Assembly: GCA_022385805.1 (NCBI GenBank)
Contig: MU277702.1
Location: forward strand, 186,001-250,000
DNA: 64,000 nt
Direction: 5' to 3'
Source of the DNA: Pilatotrama ljubarskyi
Taxonomy: Eukaryota; Basidiomycota; Agaricomycetes; Polyporales; Polyporaceae
Shown here one piece after another: positions 47,972-59,139 of this stretch; positions within the stretch are counted from its first letter, which is position 1, and each line of letters opens with the position of its first letter. The notes under the pieces were generated by a model. It did no database searches. It was given only the letters and a program-made list of their open reading frames with translations, and was not told where the DNA came from. The position numbers were made by a program, and so were the translations under genes.

Positions 47972-49351
47972 ATGTCGCCATCCAAGATCAGTATCTTCCT
48001 CACAGGCGCTACAGGAAAGTTATCCGTACTTTGAGCGACTTGCCTTCTGACGACATGCTCCAGGCTACATTGGTGGTTCCATCTTGCAGCGCCTTTTGCG
48101 ACACCCTAACGCCAAGAACTTCGACATCACGGCTCTGGTCCGCTCTCCGGAGAAGGCGAAGACCCTCCAAGACCAGTTCGGCGTACATGCAGTCATTGGA
48201 GAGCACTCTGAGTCCGACAAGCTCACTGCTCTGGCCGAGAAGGCCGATGTCGTGCTCTCTTGCGTATGTACGAAGTCTGGGCACGTTTTCGCACTGCTGA
48301 TACCTAGTATGCGCAGGCCGACTCCGATGACCTGCCTGCCATGGAGGCTCTCTTCCGAGGAATCAAGAGCAGGTACCAGAAGACGGGTGTTAAGCCCATC
48401 CTCATCCATACGGTGAGTATCCTGGATGCCAAACAGTAGCTCGGACTCACCGCAACAACGTACCAGTCGGGTACGGGTTTGATAACAGATGAAGCAAAGG
48501 GTATGTTCGCGACGGACAAGGTCTATCACGACTCGTGCCCGGAAGAGATTGAATCCCTCCCCGACGACGCCTTCCACCGGAACGTCGATCTTCCCATCGT
48601 GAAAGCCGACGGCGAAAGTAAGCATCTTCCTGCCTTGCTCCGCACGATGGGTTGTTGAGCGCGTACAGGCTGGGTCCGCGGCTTCATCGTGCTCCCGTCC
48701 ACTATCTACGGGCTTGCCTCTGGACCGCTGTTCGATGCCGGGATATCCAACCGCCATTCTGCGCAGATTCCGACTCTAATCAGGACGTCTGTTGCTCGCG
48801 GGCAAAGCGGCATGATCGGGGAGGGAAAACCCATCTGGAATAGCGTGCATATCGACGACAGTAAGCATCTCATTTGGAACCACTGGCAGAGATGGCGGTC
48901 TGAAGAGCGCAATGCTACCAGCGGCCGACCTGTACCTGCTCCTCATTGACGCTGCCCTCGCGAACCCGGACAACGTGCCGCACGGTCGCGAAGGGTTCTA
49001 CTACGCAGAGAACGGGGAGCACACTTGGTACGACATCTCGAAGGCGATCGCACGAGCTCTGCACGAGTTCGGCGTCGTGCAGTCAGATGAGCCGACGGCC
49101 TTCAGCGTCGCCGAGCTCGAGAAGTACTTTGGCTCTTTGGTAAGTGTCTTGTTGCGGCCGGGCGGGTTGAAGAGGAGCGGACTAACGAAGGGTCGCAGGA
49201 CGGAGCTTACAGAGCTTTCGGTGCGAACTCGCGTGCCCGCGCTGAGCAAGCGCGGACCCTCGGGTGGGCTCCGAAGTACTCGACAGGAGACATGCTTGCG
49301 AGCATCAGGCCTGAGGTGGAGGCAATCTTGACGGCAAACCGTGCAGCCTAA
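47972..49351 (+). CDS. NAD(P)-binding Rossmann-fold protein, extended SDR / NmrA-like
   Basis: Seven exons (47972-48014, 48064-48263, 48317-48412, 48467-48617, 48669-48860, 48922-49139, 49199-49351) give 350 aa. The dinucleotide-binding motif TGATGYIGG lies at residues 11-19, followed by a typical second strand (FDITALVRSPEKA), ADVVLSC, and ILIHTSGTGL at the usual active-site strand. The C-terminal half has GFIVLPSTIYG and VHIDDTADLYLLLIDAAL, as in nucleoside-sugar epimerase-like proteins. No clear YxxxK catalytic pair is visible, so it may be a redox sensor or an atypical reductase. The substrate is unknown. The first intron (48015-48063) begins with GA rather than GT. A TATA box lies 96 bp upstream. 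Confidence 0.85.
48015..48063 (+). other. apparent GA-AG intron splitting the glycine-rich motif
   Basis: The 49-nt interval starts GAAAGT where a donor of the form GTAAGT or GTAAGA is expected. It contains a CTGAC branch-like site about 10 nt before its CAG acceptor. Removing it joins TGAT to GYIGG exactly, and the whole gene then sums to 351 codons. A GC donor further upstream would delete part of the glycine motif. The interval therefore looks like a normal intron with a T-to-A change in the donor. Confidence 0.6.
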
Positions 49352-49729
49352 CCTAGTGATAGTCAGAATGGTGGCTGTCCCGCAGCCTACGTCTCACACT
49401 ACAGGCTTGTCATTACTACTGGATAGAGCGGAGACTTGGTCTATAGACATACAGGCCGAACGATATCGCCGCAGTAGTGCATCGGATGAGAACGAACGAT
49501 CGCGAATCGTGGTATGGCTGAGTACAGCCTGAGCTTTTCATGACAGTTCAAGTGTAAGTAGCGGGAGGCCATAGACCGATGGAACTACGAATTCCAGGTT
49601 TATCTGTAACGTGCATGAGAAACTATTCCATAAGCATGCGTGGAAGAGTGGTATCAGCGCTACTTCTGGGCCCCTGCAACCATCGTTCGATCCCCTGCGT
49701 TGCATTTTTTGCCACCTCTCTTGGAGCCT
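49352..49729. other. intergenic region, 378 bp
   Basis: This holds the 3' region of the Rossmann-fold gene and the promoter of the next same-strand gene. No distinct element is visible. Confidence 0.5.
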
Positions 49730-50618
49730 ATGCAGCGCGATTGGAACGACCAAGAAAGGGAAGCATGGATCGCTCGCCGCACCGAGCGTCGCAAACGCCT
49801 CGCCCCTCCTCCCGCGGCGAAAGGGCCGAGGGACCCACAGCATCCACGCAAGGACAGTCTGGACGAGGAGCGGGGGGAGTTGCTCAAGAACCTGTTTCAG
49901 GTCACTACTCGGACGCTGGCTTGGGAGGTGTGTGAGAGGCCTCTGTATGCATCACGTCCATGAAGACTCGTTGACGTATGCGCGTACTTATGTTTGCAGC
50001 TGCAAAAACACCCAAGTGAACCATACCCCGCCCCGCTCTCGGGCAAGCTCATGCTGCCACTGACATACCAGGGAGATGATCATGCACGCACAGTATGTCC
50101 CAGTGACATCTTTCGTCCACCTCTTGCCCGCAACCCAAGCAGCGCCAGCACTGCGGCCAATGCTAGCGGACGCCGATTTACCACTGACGCGCCGCGTAGA
50201 TCAAGTTCAAAGAGGGGGATGATCTGAACCTCCTCGTCTATAACTTCTACAGCGAACCTCCAGACGCGGGGTTCGAAGGGCTCAACTACGTTACCCCGAA
50301 CAGCTTCATACCGAAACGGTACGTCCAGCCCACCACCCCCTGCTGCACCCCCTAATTAGCTGCCACTCACCATGCCGTCGGCGGACATGCAGACACGAGT
50401 ATCTCGGGCCCGCACCACACGTCACAGGCTACCGGTTCTCCGCCGCGGAGCGCACGGCTCGCATCGAGTGGTGGGATCCCTACGTCCAGACCCTCTGGAT
50501 CGGACGCGGGACGTGGAGGATAGACGTGTACTTTGACGAGACGGTGCACGGGTGGGTGTCCCGCCCACGCGGGGACTTTGACCGGGCGGCGGACTTGGAG
50601 ACGTACATGGGCGCATGA
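49730..50618 (+). CDS. conserved-looking orphan protein, 211 aa
   Basis: Four exons (49730-49927, 50000-50092, 50200-50318, 50393-50618) join in frame to 211 aa. The start MQRDWNDQEREAWIARRTER is highly charged and probably helical. The middle (SGKLMLPLTYQGDDHARTIK, then EGDDLNLLVYNFYSEPP) and the C-terminal half (rich in Trp and Tyr, with IEWWDPYVQTLWIGRGTWRI) look like a compact beta-rich domain. It ends LETYMGA. There is no signal peptide or membrane segment. I recognise no family. The open frame upstream of 49730 lacks an in-frame ATG, so this start is the best choice. The gene converges on the WD40 gene, with 328 bp between the stops. Confidence 0.65.
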
Positions 50619-50946
50619 TGGAACGTGCCAGTGGGCTCGGGCACTTCGAGTGTCCAACGCTTTCATGGGCAATGCGCTGTGGCTCGTCGTCTGCATATCC
50701 TGCGTATGCAGACGGAACGGTCAGTCCACTCGCAAACTGGCAAGACGGGGTCCAATGTGAATGCGGCCATCCTGTTGGGTATCCGTGGTATAAAAAGTAC
50801 AAACAGACAACATCCGATAGATATATCCGTGTCGAGGTATAGGGATAGGTATAAAATGGGGTATCGTCCGCGGGGGTTGCACTGAGGGTGAGAGGGCGCT
50901 GGAGAGGATTGTCATGGTCGTTAGGGGGGAAGGAGGGTGCGCCCGC
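50619..50946. other. convergent intergenic region, 328 bp
   Basis: This is the shared 3' region of the orphan gene (plus) and the WD40 gene (minus). Nothing else is visible. Confidence 0.5.
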
Positions 50947-53170
50947 CTAGTAGTCGCTCGCCGTACTCGCAGGGAGTTGCGTGATGTCTGGTTCATCCTT
51001 GAAGTGCCAGCGGACTGGGCAGCGGCAAGCAGAGTGGGTGAGCACGCGGAGGTGAGGTATCGGAAGGACAGAAGACTTACACAGAATGTGCTCGCCAGCA
51101 TCGTAGGCGTATCCGAAGTAGTTCTCCTTGTGGAAGCACTTCTCAGGCCAGCGCATGTCCGCCGAGTACGCCTCATCGATCTCGTCGTCCTCATCCTCGT
51201 CTTCGTCATCGTCCATATCGTAGTAGCCTCGTTCGTCGTCTTCGTCGTCTACACTCACGGGCCTCGCCACTTTACTGGTAGCCCTCCCGCTCCCATTCGA
51301 AGGAGGCGAACCAGCCCTGTACGCCTTATACTCCCTCTCCACGCTCGCCCACGTCGCCCATGCGGGGATACGCGCTCTCCGGTACCCCGCGCGCTCCCCA
51401 AAGCAGTTCACGTGCGGACACGTCGTCGCAACGAAGAGCGAGGAACGGGCGTGGTCCCACGCCATCGCGCTCACCGCGTTGTTCCCCGTGGAGAGCTCGT
51501 ACACGCACTCCTGCTCGCGGATGTCCCACATCTTGATCTGTTGGGTGCGGTCTCCTCCCGTGAAGAGCGCTGCAAGTTCGCATCGCAGACCGTGAGTATG
51601 ATCATGATGATGCGTGTAAGCTGGAAGGAAGTGGTGGTACTCACTCGGGATACCGTCGGGATGGACGAGCACGACGTCCGCACAGCCTTCACGCTGGAAT
51701 CCTGTCTCGATAGTGAGAATGGGCAGCGGCCGCCGTAAGTCGAACAGCCTCGCATATCCATCGCTCGCCGCCGTCGCGAATACGTTCGGGTCCCCCGGGC
51801 CGGCCGTGATGCGCACGACATCTCCGCCATGCCCGAGATACCGAGCCGCCCGCCGCCCGCCGTGCTCCAGGTCAAGCGCGATGCAAGAGTGTCCTCCAGA
51901 GCGAGCCGAGCGTTCGCCACAAAGCAGGCGGCTGGTCGGACCGTGTAGGTGCCATGTCGAGGGCGCGTAAGATGCATCGTCTGCGAAGGTGACGACGGAA
52001 TGCGCCTTGCTTCCGTTGGACGAGCGCTGTGCAGGTTGGCTTTCCAAGGCGGAGACATCCCAGATCGCGGCCTTGCCCTTACCTGCGCGGGCAACGCGAC
52101 CATTCCTGAGAACGGCCATTGGCCCTTCGTATATGCGCTCGGAGTCCATACTATGCACGGTGGGCAGACGTTTGAGTGCCTTCCCATGAATCCCAGAGGC
52201 AAAGGAGAAAGACTTGATCCTCTCGTCGTCTGCGAGGAAGATGAGCTGGTGATCCTCGTCCGTCACGACAAAACGAGGAACGCTTGATAGGCCAGGGTCC
52301 ATACTCGCTCCTTGCAGATGACTGTCAGATTGAGCGCTGAGGAGGTAGTACTGCAGAACCGGATCCCGGGCCTTGAAGCCGCCACCGCTCGCAAGTGCGA
52401 GTATAGAGCTTCCAGACGACACGCCCATGGCAAATGTGGAGGGTATGAGGTCCGTGGTCAATTGCGCCCGGGCATCGGCGATAGTGCGCGCAAGAGGCGT
52501 GGCGGAGGTAGCGGTGGGAACGATGTCTGGGCGGAAGCGCGAGAGGCGCGTGCTCAGAGGATGTGGTCGGGGGGACTTCGTCCATGGGCGGATTTGGGTA
52601 AAGGCTGGGAGCTGGGGTGCGGCTGAGGATATAGCTTGTTAGCGGAGCCAGGGGTACGGAGTGGCTGAATACGAGCTTGAGGAGATGCTCGCAAGACCAG
52701 TGACTTGACTACTCACGGCTTCCTGGCTTCAGATTCTTGGTATACAAGCGCATGAATTCGTCGACAATGTCGCAGCCTAGTCGAGCCTTAGTGAGGAGGT
52801 CCGAAGCTTTCAGGAAGCAAAATAAAGGCTTACCTGCGTTCTCCATGATATCGTCAATCCAAGGCTCGTCCTCCGAGTGGGCGAACGTGTTGAGGGTCTT
52901 CAGTCTTCCGAGGTCGCTATATGCGTATTTGAGGCATGCCTCGAGCAGTTCATGCGCCCCTTCGACCACTTGCGCTAGCTGCGCAGAAGAGTCGTGCTCT
53001 GACTCGCGAACTACCCCGCATACGTCTTCGAGTATCCTCTGGAAGCGGCTTTGCCTGTGTTTTCGGTCGGGTTCCTCGAAAGCGGACGACTTGAAGGCCT
53101 CGAAACGAGCCGCTAAACAGTCCAGTCTACCCAACCATGGCATCTGGTCGGCCATGACAAGGCTGGGCAT
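50947..53170 (-). CDS. WD40-repeat protein with helical N-terminal domain
   Basis: Five minus-strand exons (53170-52834, 52776-52717, 52622-51645, 51569-51081, 51014-50947) give 643 aa. Residues 1-135 are helical and hydrophilic (LGRLDCLAARFEAFKSSAFE onward). A propeller follows, with WD-type blades: GRVARAGKGKAAIWDVSAL, YLGHGGDVVRI..ATAASDGYARLFDLRRP, LFTGGDRTQQIKMWDIREQE and SAMAWDHARSSLFVATTC. Near the C-terminus is a strongly acidic stretch (alternating Asp and Glu, about residues 580-600), then YFGYAYDAGEHILFRWHFKD. Such propellers usually serve as scaffolds; the partner is unknown. The two short exons at the 5' part join in only one frame-keeping way. The gene is divergent from the glycosyltransferase-like gene, with 715 bp between the starts. 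Confidence 0.85.
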
Positions 53171-53885
53171 ATGGAGGTATGTGGCGGCGTAGGTGGGTGT
53201 AGAGTGGGAGGGAAGGCGAATGGGCTGGCGGATATGTTCGATGGAAGTAGGCCAAGGGCGCCTAGTTGGTGGTAGTATCCAGGGCGGAGAGTCGAGGCAT
53301 AAAAGGCTAGATCGGAGGTCTGCGAGATCTGCTTCTGATGCCAGTGATCAAACACGTCCTCTGCAAGATGTGATAGAATTTTTGGTGCATGTCCTGAAGC
53401 CGTGCAAACGAGATGGTGGAGGAGAAGAGCGAGGGCGGGAAATGAAGAAACCTGCAGCCACTGACGCGTCTCGGCGTGACCGCGACGCGTCGGGACGCCC
53501 TGATTGGTTTGTGTCATCGCCCGATTAGGCAGGCGACGATCTCGGAGGAGCTGCTTGGCACGGAGATCGTCTCGAATGTCGCACTCGCCCGAGCGAGCAT
53601 CCGAGAGCAGCCAGATGCACGCTCCTTCTCCTTGACGTCTGCCCGTATGTCTTGGCTCGTCTCCGCGTTCGCATAGCACTAACATCACCAGCGACATAGG
53701 ATCGTTGCTCTGCGCCTCGCGCCCGGCGATCATCGTCTCGCCATAGCTTCAACCCCGTGCATGTCCTGACGTTCTTCACGATCTTCGGCGCCGCGCTGTT
53801 CTTCTTCCCGAGCTCGTCGCACTCCACAACCCTTTCCAACGTCCACCACGACTATTAAGCCAGCGCCGAGAATCTCCTGCTCACC
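53171..53885. promoter_or_regulatory. divergent promoter region, 715 bp
   Basis: This region lies between the WD40 gene (minus) and the arabinokinase-like gene (plus). No TATA box is obvious for either. A chance open frame on the minus strand is the only other content. Confidence 0.45.
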
Positions 53886-56196
53886 ATGGCGAACGACTAC
53901 AGACGCTTGGTATTCGTATACTACTGCTCAGGGCACGGTAAGCGACATCTCCATGTTAGTACTCGTACATTATAAGCTGAACTTGGCACTCCCAAGGTTA
54001 CGGCCATGCCACCCGTGTCTCAGCCTTCGCAAGCCACCTCCTACGCCTCGATCCTCGGCCCACAGTCCATATCGTATCCTCTGCCCCAAAGCATGTATTT
54101 TCTGACAGTGTAGCCCTAGGAGGTATATCAAAACTCACACCCAGCGCTTCAGCCCCGCTCATCACCTCCATAGCGTTGTATCGTAACGCAAACATAGACC
54201 CTGTAATCGTCCAACCACTCGCGTATGTCCCGATCTTCACTTCCCGCTCGGAACTGTTCTGACGCTGGCGTAGATACCGTGTAGACCGCCAGAAGAGCGT
54301 CGAGGTCCTCGACAAGTTCCTCCTAGAGAAGGACCTCAAGGTGGCAGAAGAATCGCAGTGGCTCCGGTCCATCAGAGCCGACTGCGTCCTGAGTGATGCT
54401 GCCTTTCTCGGCTGGTACGTCTCGCTACCCGCCGACCGCACAAGCAACTAAGACACTTGAATCAGCCTCGCGGCTAATGAAGCAGGCATTCCTTCGATAT
54501 TGATCACCAACTTCTCCTTCGACTCGGTCTACAGCTATCTGTCCACGCCCTTCATAGACGAACCGCCCAAGCCGGATCCTGCCTTGAACGCTCTACTTCC
54601 TCCACCTGCCAAAGCGCCGGACGAGCTCGAACCCGACGTGCCCATCCCACTAGAAGAATTGTCACCGCTAGTAGAACAGATCCATTCCGGATATCGCTGT
54701 GCGGACCTGCTCCTCCGACTTCCAGGAGCGATCCCCCTGCCGTCTTTCGCCCTACAGCCCGCCCTGCCCTCTTCGGACTGGGTCGACATCAACACGCGGA
54801 CATTCAAGGCCAGCGTAGTAGACCACCTCATCCAGCCTCCGTCGACCTACAAATTACACCCCCAGATCCCCTTCCCTCCGCAATACCCACCCAAGCCACT
54901 TCCGCGCGAAGTCCGCTCGGCGCCGCTCCTCGTGCGCCCCACGAACCCTAGCGTATTCACCCCAGAAGGCCGCAGCCGCATCCTCAACTACATCGGTGTG
55001 CCAGAGCACTTGCACGACCCGGACAAGACGAAGATCCTCATCGTCTCCTTTGGCGGGCAAGTCTTCCACAAGCCGCACAGCCGCTCGCACAGTCGAACTC
55101 CGTCGAAGGCGGCGACCCCGAGCGACCTCCCGCCAGGCTTGACTTTTTCGCCAAACGGCTCTGCTCACCCTGCAGATCACCCCGTTCCTCTTGCGGACAC
55201 CCAGGAGTCGCTCGTTGACCCGGAACGGCATGCACAAGCGCTCAGCGATGCGCTCAAGAACGCCGCGCTGAACCGCCCAGACGCGTCGCCCGCTGAGAAC
55301 AAGCCCGCCACCAGTCCTGTCCCCGCTCCCGCTCCCGCACGCGCGCTCCCGGCGCACCTCACCTTCGATGGCGACCACCCGTACACGCGTCCCCGCGGGC
55401 TTTCCCAGCTGCGTCTCGCGGGTGCCCCGCCCGCCGCTGTACCCACCTCCCCGCGCCTTTCGACGCAGATGCCCGCATTCGTCACGATCCCGCCGACGCC
55501 GCGTCCCATTGACGGGTTCGACGCGCCGGAGCCGAAGTGGGATGGTGCGCCTGCATCTGGTGAAGGAGAGGGGCAGGAGGTGATGGAAGCTGAGCCTAGG
55601 ATTCTTCCGGACGCGTCCTGGATCGCGATCGTATGCGGGGTGTCGAAGGATTGGGGGCGGGAGGACGGGGAGGAGCTCCCGGAGAACTTCTTCGTCGCGC
55701 CGCGGGACGTGTACATGCCCGACCTGACCGCCGTCGCCGACGTCCTGCTCGGCAAACTCGTACGTCTCCCTCCCGATCACCCTCCATTCACCGCTCGTCC
55801 TAACGTGATGTCTGCATGCAGGGCTACGGCACGGTATCAGAATGCGTCGACGCGTGCACCCCATTTGTGTACGTCCCACGCCCGCTGTTCATAGAGGAGC
55901 ACGGCCTACGCCTCTTCCTCTCGCGCGAGGGCGTCGGCGTCGAGCTCACGCGCGCGCAGTACGAGCAGGGGGAGTGGGCGGACGCGGTCGAGGCGGCATG
56001 GCGTGCGGGCTGCGAGGCGAAGGCGCGCAAGCGGCGCGAGGGCGAGACGGGCAGGTGGAGCAGGGAGGGCGCAAAGATGGCGCAGGAGGTCGTGGAGTGG
56101 GTCGCGAAGTGGAAGGCGGGCGTCGAGGGGGGCGGGGGGACGCGGATGAAGGTGGAGCGCGCTGCGAGTGCGGACGGGATGGGCGCGCTCGGCTGA
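53886..56196 (+). CDS. glycosyltransferase-like protein related to the N-terminal half of L-arabinokinase
   Basis: Six exons (53886-53937, 53997-54122, 54174-54222, 54274-54414, 54466-55759, 55822-56196) give 678 aa. The N-terminus has GHGYGHATR (16-24), as in the GT-B-like domain of plant L-arabinokinase. Further matches follow in order: SIRADCVLSDAAFLGCLAANEAG, ITNFSFD, LLLRLPGAIPLPSF, KILIVSFGGQ, WIAIVCG, then MPDLTAVADVLLGKLGYGTVSE and FVYVPRPLFIEEHGLR. The GHMP kinase half of arabinokinase is absent, and a Pro/Ser-rich insert of roughly 180 residues separates the two sub-domains. The family fold suggests a nucleotide-sugar or sugar-binding role; activity and substrate are unknown. The C-terminal ~60 residues are Arg/Glu-rich. 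Confidence is high for the domain and low for the function. Confidence 0.85.
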
Positions 56197-56508
56197 GGTA
56201 AGTTAGGGTGACGATGGACTCGGAGGCGCGGCGTGGATCTTTCATAGAGAGGACTCGGACTCCTGCAGGCTTGTGTATGGATTGAGTATCTTATACTTTC
56301 TCTAGTACTGGTCTCCTTAGCCTCGGTCCTATCTCAGAGAGGTGCGTTACCTTGCGCTGTGAATGGTGCAATTGGTTCTTGGGACGACTCGGGTCTCGAG
56401 AGGCTGCAGACGCGCAGAGCCGCAAGGCCGCGCGCGCTGCTTGCGACTTGCCACCACGTACCTCGTCGGACAGCGGTCTCCAGCAGATGCTCAGCCTGTG
56501 CATCCTCC
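56197..56508. other. intergenic region, 312 bp
   Basis: This holds the 3' region of the arabinokinase-like gene and the compact promoter of NPR3, on the same strand. No TATA box is visible. Confidence 0.5.
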
Positions 56509-59127
56509 ATGAGTGAGACTTTGTTGTGTATCTTGCTCGTTACGTCCTCTGCGAAAGGCTCGAACCTGGTGTATCACTGGCCGCCTTCACCCACGATAAC
56601 TCCCCGCCTTGCGCGACCCCTTCCGGCCAACGACTTTCCAGGCGCGCTCGCCGACAACCCATGGCGCGCGGCCAACAGCCCAGACAACGCTGCAGAAGAG
56701 CAGCAGCGGGATCTGTCTAGGCTCGCAATTGAGGACGACTCCGAGTACTACTGGCAGCGCCCCCGTCTGCGGCGCGACAGGTCAGTCTCCTTCACCCAAC
56801 CGTCCTCCCACCCGACCTCCCGCCGCGCCTCGCCCTCCAAAGAGCCCAAGGACGCGTACGAGCTCGATGGCACTCGCGGCGTCAGCGCGACAAGCCCCGG
56901 GCACCCCGCGAGCGGCGACCGGGTCAGCGGGGACGAGTACAGCACGCTGCTCGGGTACTCCGCCGAGTTCCTCGCACAGATCCTGTGCCCGCAGAGCTCG
57001 ATGTGCCACCAGAAATTCGAGCTCGTCGTCGACGACCTCGCGTTCCTCGGGCATCCCGTCTGCGCGGACGCCGACGGCGGCTGGCGGTTCAAGGCGGAGA
57101 AGCCCCGTGCGGCGGCGCGTGGAAGGGGGTCGAAGAAGGGGCAGTCGCCGCAGGAGGAGGAACGGCTCCTCACGCCTGAGCGTGCGGAGCGGACCGAACG
57201 GGGACGCTGGACGGGACAGCAAGCGCAAGCACAGGCCGGCGACGCGGGGATGCAGACGTTTCACTTTGTGGTTGTGCTGGACCTGCCGGACCCGAGCTCG
57301 TCTGCGTCGGGGAACATCGCGAAGTACTTCGACACGATATACGAACAAGTCGCGTTCAACGTGACCGCCGTGCTCTATCAGGAGCAGATCCTGGACAGAT
57401 ACGTTGAGGCCCAGTCGGAGCTGCTGGGCTCTTTGAGGGAGGACTTCGCTAACAGAGGTAAGTGCAGTACATCACTGCATCCGCACCACAATGGGTTCAT
57501 CTGTGCGTAGGGGAGTCTTTCGCAGACTTCATGTACGAGGCCCTCAAAGTGTCCACTATTGCCCCTGCGATGAAGACGCTCTACGAGTCCATCAAACAAA
57601 ACACCATCGCTCGCGTCACCATCAATGCGCTCCCGCTGGAACTGCAGCTCCCGCCCTATCTTGACACTCTTCTCCATGCCGACGAAGAGCTTGAGCCAGA
57701 AGAGGAGCGAGACGACGAAGACGGAGAGCCCGACGCCTGGGGCCCCGAGATGAGTTTTGCATGGAGACTGCCCGCTCTTACACCCTGGAAGGCACTTCTG
57801 CGGTTAGACGATGATGAGAGCGAACAAGGCTACCAGCTCCTTATGCAACTTCGCGCAGCTCAGCTCAATCCAGAGGAAAGAGACCTTGCGGAGCAGCTCA
57901 TCCGATTCCTGGACTTGGCTTCTGTAATGCTCAGCCTGGCCGAGATGGCGAGCCTGCTTGATTGGCACCTGGAATCCCAGGTGTATCCAGCCGTGCGCTG
58001 GCTTGTGCTTCATCGTAGGGCGAAGATCGTCGATGTCGTGCACCCGAGCCTGAAAACAGTCTTCTCCATACCGCAGCAATTCCCTGCCCCGTCAGTGCTT
58101 CTTTTCGAGGGTTTTGTCATGAACTGACGCCATTGCAGGCTCGCTACGCTCTCCGCCGAGTTCTCGCGGACGTTCGCGGACGTAGACGTGCCGCCCCTCC
58201 CCAAGCTCCTCGCCATGATCTCCACGGCGACGCACAAGCAGAGTCCGAACCATTTCTACGCCACCGTCGTCGGCTCGAAGGACCTCGTCTCCGTCTATCT
58301 CGACGTCGTGCTCTGGATGCTCAAGCGCGACCTCCTCATCCGCCTGCACTTGCGTATCCGGATCGTCGCGACCGTAGAGCTGAAGAAGCATGTCCGTGAG
58401 CAGTGGGAGGAACGCCGGGCGCGGCGGCGGTCGCGCTCTCGTGCACGGAGCATCGGGCCAGGGCGTTCGAGGGAAACGAGCTACGACGGGGAACATAGAG
58501 GGGGCTCGGACGAGAAGGCGGCGCATACATTGGAGACTGTCTCAGAGTCGAGCCCGGTCGAGTATTGGACGTCTATGTCCCCAAAGACGGCCCGGAAGCA
58601 GGCTCGGCAAATGTCCCCTGGGCCGGTATCTCCTCCCTCCTCGAGGTCTTGCAGTAGCCAGGAAAATGGGCGTCACGACGAGAAAGTGGACGACGTCGAC
58701 GAGGAGTTCCTGTCCAGCAGTGCGGACGAGGGAAAGTGGGAGGAGTACTATCAGAGCGGCGGTAGCGACAACATCCCCTCCATGATCAACGACCCCGCTC
58801 GGGCCAACCCTCTCGAAAGACGGTGGCTGGCAGCAATGTCTGAAGGTAAAGACCCGCATATCGCGAGGCGTTTCGAGCGGTACGTGTTACTCGTAGCTTG
58901 CAGGCCCGCCGTCCTGATATGCTCTTGTCATATTCTTGCAGTATTCATCAGTACTTCGACGGCAAGTGTTCAGATGACGAGATTCTGTACCGAGCGGAGA
59001 TCTCGCGCAAGCAGCTGCGAGAGGTCCTGCATCATTACGAGGAATACGTACGCGCTCTAACCGTCCCGGTAGTGTCCCGATCTGAGGTTGTCCTGTACAG
59101 CTCCAAACCTTCCTCCACCCATCCTAA
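56509..59127 (+). CDS. NPR3: nitrogen permease regulator 3, GATOR1/SEACIT subunit
   Basis: Five exons (56509-57457, 57511-58090, 58139-58879, 58942-59047, 59101-59127) give 800 aa. The N-terminal longin-like domain starts with ILLVTSSAKGSNLVYHWPPS. Disordered inserts follow, then FHFVVVLDLP and the conserved FDTIYEQVAFNVTAVLYQEQ. The middle has PALTPWKALLRLDDD, LLDWHLESQVYPAVRWLVLH and VVLWMLKRDLLIRLH. The C-terminus has the winged-helix-like IHQYFDGKCSDDEILYR and ends HHYEEYLQTFLHPS. In yeast, Npr2-Npr3-Iml1 inactivates TORC1 by acting on the Gtr1 GTPase when amino acids are scarce. A Ser/Arg/Glu-rich insert (about 610-740) lies before the last domain. The final 27-nt exon ends only 12 bp from the stop of the convergent epimerase gene. 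Confidence 0.92.
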
Positions 59128-59139
59128 TCGCGCCATCAT

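Noticed and set aside
48005..48063. GC-AG alternative for the first intron of the Rossmann-fold gene
   Set aside because: It keeps the frame but deletes three residues of the cofactor-binding glycine motif, which is otherwise perfect.
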